This document shows positions 59,252 through 64,000 of a stretch of DNA of 64,000 nt, piece after piece. Positions within the stretch are counted from its first letter, which is position 1. Every line of letters begins with the position of its first letter. Under the pieces are notes generated by a model. It was not told the origin of the DNA. It ran no database searches and saw only the letters and a list, made by a program, of their open reading frames with translations. This DNA is from Citrifermentans bremense (lineage in GTDB: Bacteria; Desulfobacterota; Desulfuromonadia; Geobacterales; Geobacteraceae): contig NZ_AP023213.1 in the NCBI RefSeq assembly GCF_014218275.1, forward strand, positions 1,466,001-1,530,000, given 5' to 3'. The position numbers were made by a program, and so were the translations under genes.

Positions 59252-59563
59252 TTATTTGTGTAACTCGTCAATGAGTTCCCGCGTGAGCCGGTCGAAATCC
59301 TTGTTCGCAACGTGCGAGTAGTACAGGGCGATCCCCCAGGAGACGAAGAACTGGGAGAGTGCAAAGACATACCCTACGTTCACGGGGCCGAGTACTTTTA
59401 CCCTGAATATTCCCGGGGTGTAAGCTGCGCCGATAGGCAGCATGAAATAGTAGGCGCAGGAAAAAATCCACCATCCGAAAAGGAAGGCCGATTTTTTGTG
59501 GTGTAACTCCACGAACTTCGGGTTCCTGGCGATTGCCGACCAGTCATACTTTTTTTCTGCCAT
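59252..59563 (-). CDS. DUF485 membrane protein
   Basis: 103 residues with two membrane helices (SAFLFGWWIFSCAYYFMLPI, VGYVFALSQFFVSWGIALYY). DUF485 proteins are encoded upstream of ActP-type symporters and are thought to help them. AAGGAGG precedes ATG 59563. 16 bp from actP. Confidence 0.9.
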   Translation of the reverse strand: MAEKKYDWSAIARNPKFVELHHKKSAFLFGWWIFSCAYYFMLPIGAAYTPGIFRVKVLGPVNVGYVFALSQFFVSWGIALYYSHVANKDFDRLTRELIDELHK

Positions 59564-59646
59564 GGTGGTTCCTCCTTTTGAAAAGGTTGCGCAGCTTGGG
59601 TGGATAAAGATTCTGCTTCCAGGAGTGTGATATCGATGCTTTTATT

Positions 59647-60468
59647 TCATGCGGGAAGATACCCGAACCTGGCGGAAAGGAGGCTTGCTCCCTCCTGAAG
59701 GGATGGGATTATCTCGTGCTCGACCCGTTCCGCCAGCATTCTGAAGGAGGGGGCAAGCAAGGTGATGGCGCCAATCACCTTCCCTGCGTAGTCACGGACA
59801 GCTACCGCAACACTGATAACGCCATCCCCCAATCCGCCGTCGTCGACGGCGACTCCAGTGACTCTGATTTCTTGCAGTTCGCTCGCCAGTTTTTCCAGGT
59901 CAGGCTGACTTCCCCGTCCATCGTCCCGTCTGCAGATCCGCTCCAGTAAATCCCATGATTCAACCGCCTTCATGACCTTTCCCGCGGCGTTGGTGAAAAA
60001 CGGGAATTTCCTTCCGATAAATGGTTGCGCCTTGATCAGCCTGTCGCAGTCGACCATGTTGAGGAACAGCACCTCGTTGTCCTTAATGACAGTCATATAG
60101 ACCGCTTCATCATGTTTTCGGGCGAGGTTCTCCATGATCGGATGGGCATAGGTTACAAGGTTCGAGCCGTCGGTAGGCTCTCGAAGGATCTCTCTAGTAT
60201 GCCTGGCGAGGTTCGAGCTATCGGCAAGTTTGCGACCGAGGGCGATGGTCCTTGCGCCAAGCTGGTACTCTCCGGTTATCGAGTCGCGTTCTACCAAGCC
60301 CTTTTCGATCAGGGTGGCCAACAGGCGGAAGGTCTTGTTTCTGCTGAATCCAATGCCATCGGCCAGCGATTGAAGCGGAATTTTTTCGGAACTTTCTGCC
60401 AGTTTCTCCAGCAATTCCAAAGCCTTTTTGACGTTACGGATAGTGTAATTTGTATCGGTTTCTCGCAT
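59647..60468 (-). CDS. IclR-family transcriptional regulator
   Basis: 273 residues. N-terminal winged helix (VKKALELLEKLAESSEKIPLQSLADGIGFSRNKTFRLLATL in order) and C-terminal ligand domain (GRKFPFFTNAAGKVMKA, GVISVAVAVRDYAGKVIGAI). It is the first gene before DUF485-actP on the same strand, so control of acetate uptake is likely. In G. sulfurreducens an IclR-type protein is known to control TCA-cycle expression; whether this is its counterpart cannot be shown here. Confidence 0.88.
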   Translation of the reverse strand: MRETDTNYTIRNVKKALELLEKLAESSEKIPLQSLADGIGFSRNKTFRLLATLIEKGLVERDSITGEYQLGARTIALGRKLADSSNLARHTREILREPTDGSNLVTYAHPIMENLARKHDEAVYMTVIKDNEVLFLNMVDCDRLIKAQPFIGRKFPFFTNAAGKVMKAVESWDLLERICRRDDGRGSQPDLEKLASELQEIRVTGVAVDDGGLGDGVISVAVAVRDYAGKVIGAITLLAPSFRMLAERVEHEIIPSLQEGASLLSARFGYLPA

Positions 60469-60730
60469 GGCGACCTCTTATTAGAGACACCGCCCAATCG
60501 GGACGTCGAATGGCGGGTCCTAATCGTAAGTTGGACATCGGAGGCAGGTCCTGCCCCACCACCGCATAAGCGCGCAACTGTCCGTATTGGGTCACGGAGA
60601 CAGCCGACGAGCGAAGTCGCAGCCCCAGTTCATCGCCTTTGACCAAAGGGAGGATGAAGTGAGGGGCCCTTCAGGAAGCTTAATGGGCTGTGGCTGTGGC
60701 ACCTATTCTGTAATTGGCATCAAAGCGGTG
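60469..60730. other. Promoter region of the acetate operon
   Basis: 262 bp upstream of the iclR gene. No strong palindrome or gene stands out. Confidence 0.45.
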
Positions 60731-61054
60731 CTAAGACAATGCGGAGGCGAGTGACGGAGGAGCTCTTGAGTGGAGTGAAACGGGGAAAGCGGCAAGGGCG
60801 CCGATAGGCTGAAGCGTGACGAGGTCTTTGATTTCGACTAGGGACGCAACAACGACGACTGGTGGAGAGAGTTCCAATTCCCACTGCTGGTTGCACGATT
60901 TTACAGCGGGTGCTTTCGAAATTTTTTCAACGACCGCGCGTGGCCGTTGCTTGGGACCATGGTTATGCTCCAACGCAGGATTCCTCATCCCCAAAATGAC
61001 GAGGAAGAACACTGGTGCAACAATTGATAATGTCAAAAGGAGTCTTCTTTGCAT
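60731..61054 (-). CDS. Possible small exported protein
   Basis: 107 residues beginning MQRRLLLTLSIVAPVFFLVILG, a single hydrophobic helix suitable as a signal or anchor, then a Pro/Val-rich tail ending in HSRAPPSLASALS. No family recognised and no good ribosome site. It could be a chance frame; kept at low confidence. Confidence 0.4.
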   Translation of the reverse strand: MQRRLLLTLSIVAPVFFLVILGMRNPALEHNHGPKQRPRAVVEKISKAPAVKSCNQQWELELSPPVVVVASLVEIKDLVTLQPIGALAAFPVSLHSRAPPSLASALS

Positions 61055-61338
61055 AACCAGATCGTTTGTGCTCAAATTTTTGGTATAGCAACTTATGTAA
61101 AATATAACGTGATTTTATATTTTTGCAACAAAAAAGTTGCACCACAATCTAGCAGACAGCAAAATGTTGTTTTTATGTGACATTTTAACCAAACATTCTG
61201 ACATTCGTGCAACGGCATGGCAGCGTCAGGACAAGGTGTTTGGGCGTTTCGAACGTGAATCAACTCATTATTGGAAATCACTTTCTACGTGCAACCAGCT
61301 GTGATATACCACGAGAAACTTCCAGACCAGAGGGGCTT

Positions 61339-61845
61339 ATGAAAGAGCGCGAAAAGGCCATCGTCGTAGGCGAAATCATCGATAACATCCGTCGCGTGTT
61401 TCAGGCAGTCAACGAATACTCAAAGAAGGCGGAACGGGAGACGGGACTGACCGGACCACAACTATGGGCTATAAAGGTGATAGCGGAGAGAGGCCCCTTG
61501 AAGGTCTCGGAACTGGCGCGACGGATGTACCTTCATCCTGCCACTGTTGTGGGGGTCGTAGACCGGCTAGAAGGACGGGGGCTGGTATCGCGCATGCGCT
61601 CACGGGAGGACAGGCGTGTTGTGAAGATAGAGTTGACTGAGCATGGAAAAAATCTCATCGTCAATGCCCCGGAAGTGGCTCAGGGGCTGCTCGTCAGGGG
61701 ACTTGAGACTCTTGAGCACGAGCAACTACTGCGCATGTCGGTAGATCTCGAACGGCTTGTCGAAATCCTGGGCGCTCAAGAGGTCCCTCCCAAACTCCTA
61801 CTTTCATCGGAAATCAACCTACCAGGTCGTTCCGTTCCGAAATGA
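61339..61845 (+). CDS. MarR-family regulator (copy 1)
   Basis: 168 residues with a winged helix: LTGPQLWAIKVIAERGPLKVSELARRMYLHPATVVGVVDRLEGRGLVSRMRSREDRRVVKIELTE in order. AGGGG precedes ATG 61339. Very similar along its length to the gene at 62607-63068. Ligand and targets unknown. Confidence 0.88.
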   Translation: MKEREKAIVVGEIIDNIRRVFQAVNEYSKKAERETGLTGPQLWAIKVIAERGPLKVSELARRMYLHPATVVGVVDRLEGRGLVSRMRSREDRRVVKIELTEHGKNLIVNAPEVAQGLLVRGLETLEHEQLLRMSVDLERLVEILGAQEVPPKLLLSSEINLPGRSVPK

Positions 61846-62606
61846 CCCTAGAAACTATTGATTACAACTACCGGTGCGGTATTGTGGGGAGTGATTTCCT
61901 TTCCAAGTCTGCAACCCAACAAAAAATCCGCGCCAGCGGCAATACGCAAAATGCCGGACGCGACATTCCGACAGCTAAACTGGTGGCGATTTTGGGAGCG
62001 AATGAGGAGCTGGTTGGGCGGTGGTCTGCTATTGGTGCGCGCAAAGGTCGGCCGGCCGTAGGCTGAGCTGCATTCCTGCAGTTCGCACATCAGCATATAC
62101 GCCTCCGCCATACTCCCCGTGCCTTCACTGGCTAGCTATGGCTCACATCCTGTAACAACGAATAGCGCGATGCTCTCTCGGCAATTGTGGGCCATTACGC
62201 TTTGCCTGACCTGTAGAGTTTTGACCTTCTCCATCAGCCACCAGAGTGCCGCCAGCCGCCAGACTTCATACATAACTTCCCGCGTGAAAACAAAGAATAT
62301 TACCCGTCGTTGCAAGGTAGGAGTCATAAGCGTTGACACGAAGCGGCTTGAGCGAACTCAAACGCCATTTTTCAACCCTTCAGTTTGTTACAGCTGACTC
62401 AACCTTTGGCATCCTGGCATCTAATCGTGGATCACGTACTGAATGAGTAGACTCGCCAGCACATGACCAATGCTTTGCAGGTTATACATCGCTATGAGGC
62501 TATGGGAGTTGTCCGATCAACTTGACTCTTCTTAGAAACCCCAGTATAATTTGTAAAGCTAATTATTCGTTTCACTAACATTATAACCAAATCTTTGGAG
62601 TACAGC
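61846..62606 (+). other. Region between MarR copies, no clear gene
   Basis: 761 bp. Several frames of 60-92 codons exist on both strands but none has a ribosome site and known features together. It may hold decayed sequence between the two MarR copies. Confidence 0.5.
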
Positions 62607-63068
62607 ATGGGACGCAGTGAGCAGATTTCGCAAGTTATTGACAACTTAAGGAGGATCTTCCAGGCCGTGGGTGAGTACTCACGCAGCGCCGAAAAAGAGA
62701 CCGAACTTACCGGGCCGCAGCTATGGGCCCTGAAGATCCTCGACAAACAGGCTCGTTTGCGTGTCTCCGAGCTGGCCCGGCAGATGTACCTGCGACCGGC
62801 TACGGTGGTAGGGATACTGGACCGTCTAGAAGCAAAGGGACTGGTGAGCCGAACCCGGTCGAAGCAGGACCGCCGTGCGGTCGACCTAGAACTGACAGAA
62901 GCGGGCAGGGGGGTCGTCGCCAAGGCACCGGAGGTTGCCCAGATCATGCTTGTAAACGGGCTATCAGCGCTTGAAGAAGAAGAATTCAACCGCGTCATCG
63001 ATGGGATGCAGCACATGGTAAAGATACTGGGGGCGGAGCACCTGATGCCGCAGCCACTGCACAGCTGA
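62607..63068 (+). CDS. MarR-family regulator (copy 2)
   Basis: 153 residues, well over half identical to copy 1 by eye (e.g. LTGPQLWA.KI, VSELAR.MYL.PATVVG, EAPEVAQ). Same domain order. ATG 62607 has GGAG 7 bp upstream. It lies 34 bp before the glucoamylase-like gene and may regulate it. Confidence 0.88.
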   Translation: MGRSEQISQVIDNLRRIFQAVGEYSRSAEKETELTGPQLWALKILDKQARLRVSELARQMYLRPATVVGILDRLEAKGLVSRTRSKQDRRAVDLELTEAGRGVVAKAPEVAQIMLVNGLSALEEEEFNRVIDGMQHMVKILGAEHLMPQPLHS

Positions 63069-63102
63069 GCATCCCCCCCGAAAACGATGGAGGAAGCTCC
63101 CT

Positions 63103-64000
63103 ATGAAGCATTCTCTTGACCTTGCGCTGATCGGCAACTGCCAGGTCGGCGCGCTCATCGACACACAGGCGGAGATCGTCTGGTACTGCCTGCCCCGCTT
63201 CGACGGCGACCCGGTCTTTTGCTCCCTGTTGCAGGAACACGAACCGGGCGAGGGGATCGGTTACTGCGGCATCGAACTCGTGGACCAGGTGGCGAGCGAG
63301 CAGCACTACCTCCCCAACTCGGCGGTCCTCGTCACCACGATGACCGATTCCCGGGGGGGCGCGGTCGAGGTGACCGACTTCGCGCCCCGCTTTCGGCAGT
63401 ACGGCAGGATCTTCACCCCTATCATGCTGGTCAGGCAATTGCGCCGACTGCACGGGACACCGAGGGTGGTCGTCCGGGTGCGCCCAGCCCGCAACTACGG
63501 CGCCGAGCGCGGCTAGTTCACCTACGGCAGCCACCACATCCGCTACGTTTCCCCGTACATGGTGCTGCGCCTTTCCACCGACGCTTCCGTCACCGCCATT
63601 CTGCAGGAACTTCCGGTGCTGCTCGAGGACGAGCTCAACCTCGTCCTGGGCCCGGACGAGACGGTGCATGAGAATGTCTCGGAGCTCGCGCACCGTTTCA
63701 AGAAGGAGACCGTCGCCTACTGGCAGGAATGGGTGCGGGATCTGGGCATACCGTTTGAGTGGCAGGACGAGGTGATCAGGGCGGCCATCACGCTGAAGCT
63801 CAACGCCTTCGAGGATACCGGCGCCATCGCCGCCGCCCTCACCACCTCGATACCGGAGGCGCCCGACTCGGGGCGCAATTGGGACTACCGCTACTGCTGG
63901 CTGCGCGACGCCTACTTCGTGGTCAACGCGCTGAACCGGCTCGGCGCCACCAAGACCATGGAGCGCTACCTGCGTTATCTGGTCAACGTGGTGGCCGGGA
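63103..64000 (+). pseudogene. GH15 glucoamylase/trehalase-like gene with in-frame stop
   Basis: ATG 63103, with GGAGGAAG upstream, opens the GH15 N-terminal beta domain (DLALIGNCQVGALIDTQAEIVWYCLPRFDGDPVF). A TAG at 63514-63516 interrupts it after 137 codons, yet the same frame then continues without stops through HHIRYVSPYMVL and the GH15 catalytic signature NWDYRYCWLRDAYF to the window end. The gene is truncated at both this stop and the window edge. Simplest reading: recent nonsense mutation or sequencing error; functional read-through cannot be excluded. Confidence 0.8.

Noticed and set aside
63514-63516. Pyrrolysine read-through at the amber codon
   Set aside because: No pyl genes in view and GH15 enzymes are not known to need it; mutation or error is simpler.

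Overview
The window looks like a chromosomal segment of a high-GC, anaerobic member of the Geobacteraceae (Geobacter / Citrifermentans / Geomonas type). The inference rests on gene content: a run of monomeric NADP isocitrate dehydrogenase, malate dehydrogenase and four-subunit 2-oxoacid:ferredoxin oxidoreductase, a lactate operon, Dcu-type dicarboxylate transport under a sigma-54 activator, ActP/DUF485 acetate uptake with an IclR regulator, and many iron-sulfur and ferritin-like proteins. No rRNA marker is present, so the species is not fixed.

Layout. 1-4925: end of an Fe-S oxidoreductase, a YyaL-type thioredoxin-domain protein, a ferritin-like protein and the ribosome-assembly GTPase RbgA. 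5064-10059: a signalling and transport unit, made of a sensor kinase with a periplasmic solute-binding domain, a sigma-54 response regulator, and a DcuA/B transporter behind a -24/-12 promoter and a symmetric upstream site. 10207-11079: FolD. 11506-16373: polyamine operon (XRE-cupin regulator, carboxy(nor)spermidine dehydrogenase and decarboxylase, SpeA). 16613-18845: small stress or envelope genes (ferritin-like protein, YceI, a small membrane protein). 18968-28801: lactate utilisation locus, with a fused LutB-LutA and LutC on one strand and LutP, LrgA, LrgB, GlcD, GlcF and a FadR-type regulator on the other. 28975-38009: aspS, a LysM lipoprotein, then icd, mdh and korDABC. 38369-47552: HD-GYP protein, CCA-adding enzyme, RlmD/RumA-like methyltransferase, ispG, proS, pyrF, rlmB.

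47615-54790: an initiator tRNA gene followed by a mobile island of about 7 kb. It carries a tRNA-adjacent tyrosine integrase, an excisionase-like protein, a metallophosphoesterase, a second small tyrosine recombinase preceded by about 500 bp of unusually hairpin-rich non-coding DNA, a phage-type repressor with divergent operators, and a four-gene cassette with an HNH nuclease and unknown small proteins. This is the least explained part of the window.

54985-64000: ClC chloride transporter, Pal-like lipoprotein, ActP/DUF485 acetate uptake with an IclR regulator, two recently duplicated MarR regulators, and a GH15 glucoamylase-like gene interrupted by an in-frame amber codon.

Metabolically the window is coherent: import of lactate, acetate and C4-dicarboxylates, lactate oxidation by LUD/CCG and GlcDF enzymes, and TCA-cycle oxidation through ferredoxin- and NADPH-linked steps. 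Shared palindromic motifs in front of the TCA genes suggest joint control. All functions are read from sequence by recognition; no database search was run.
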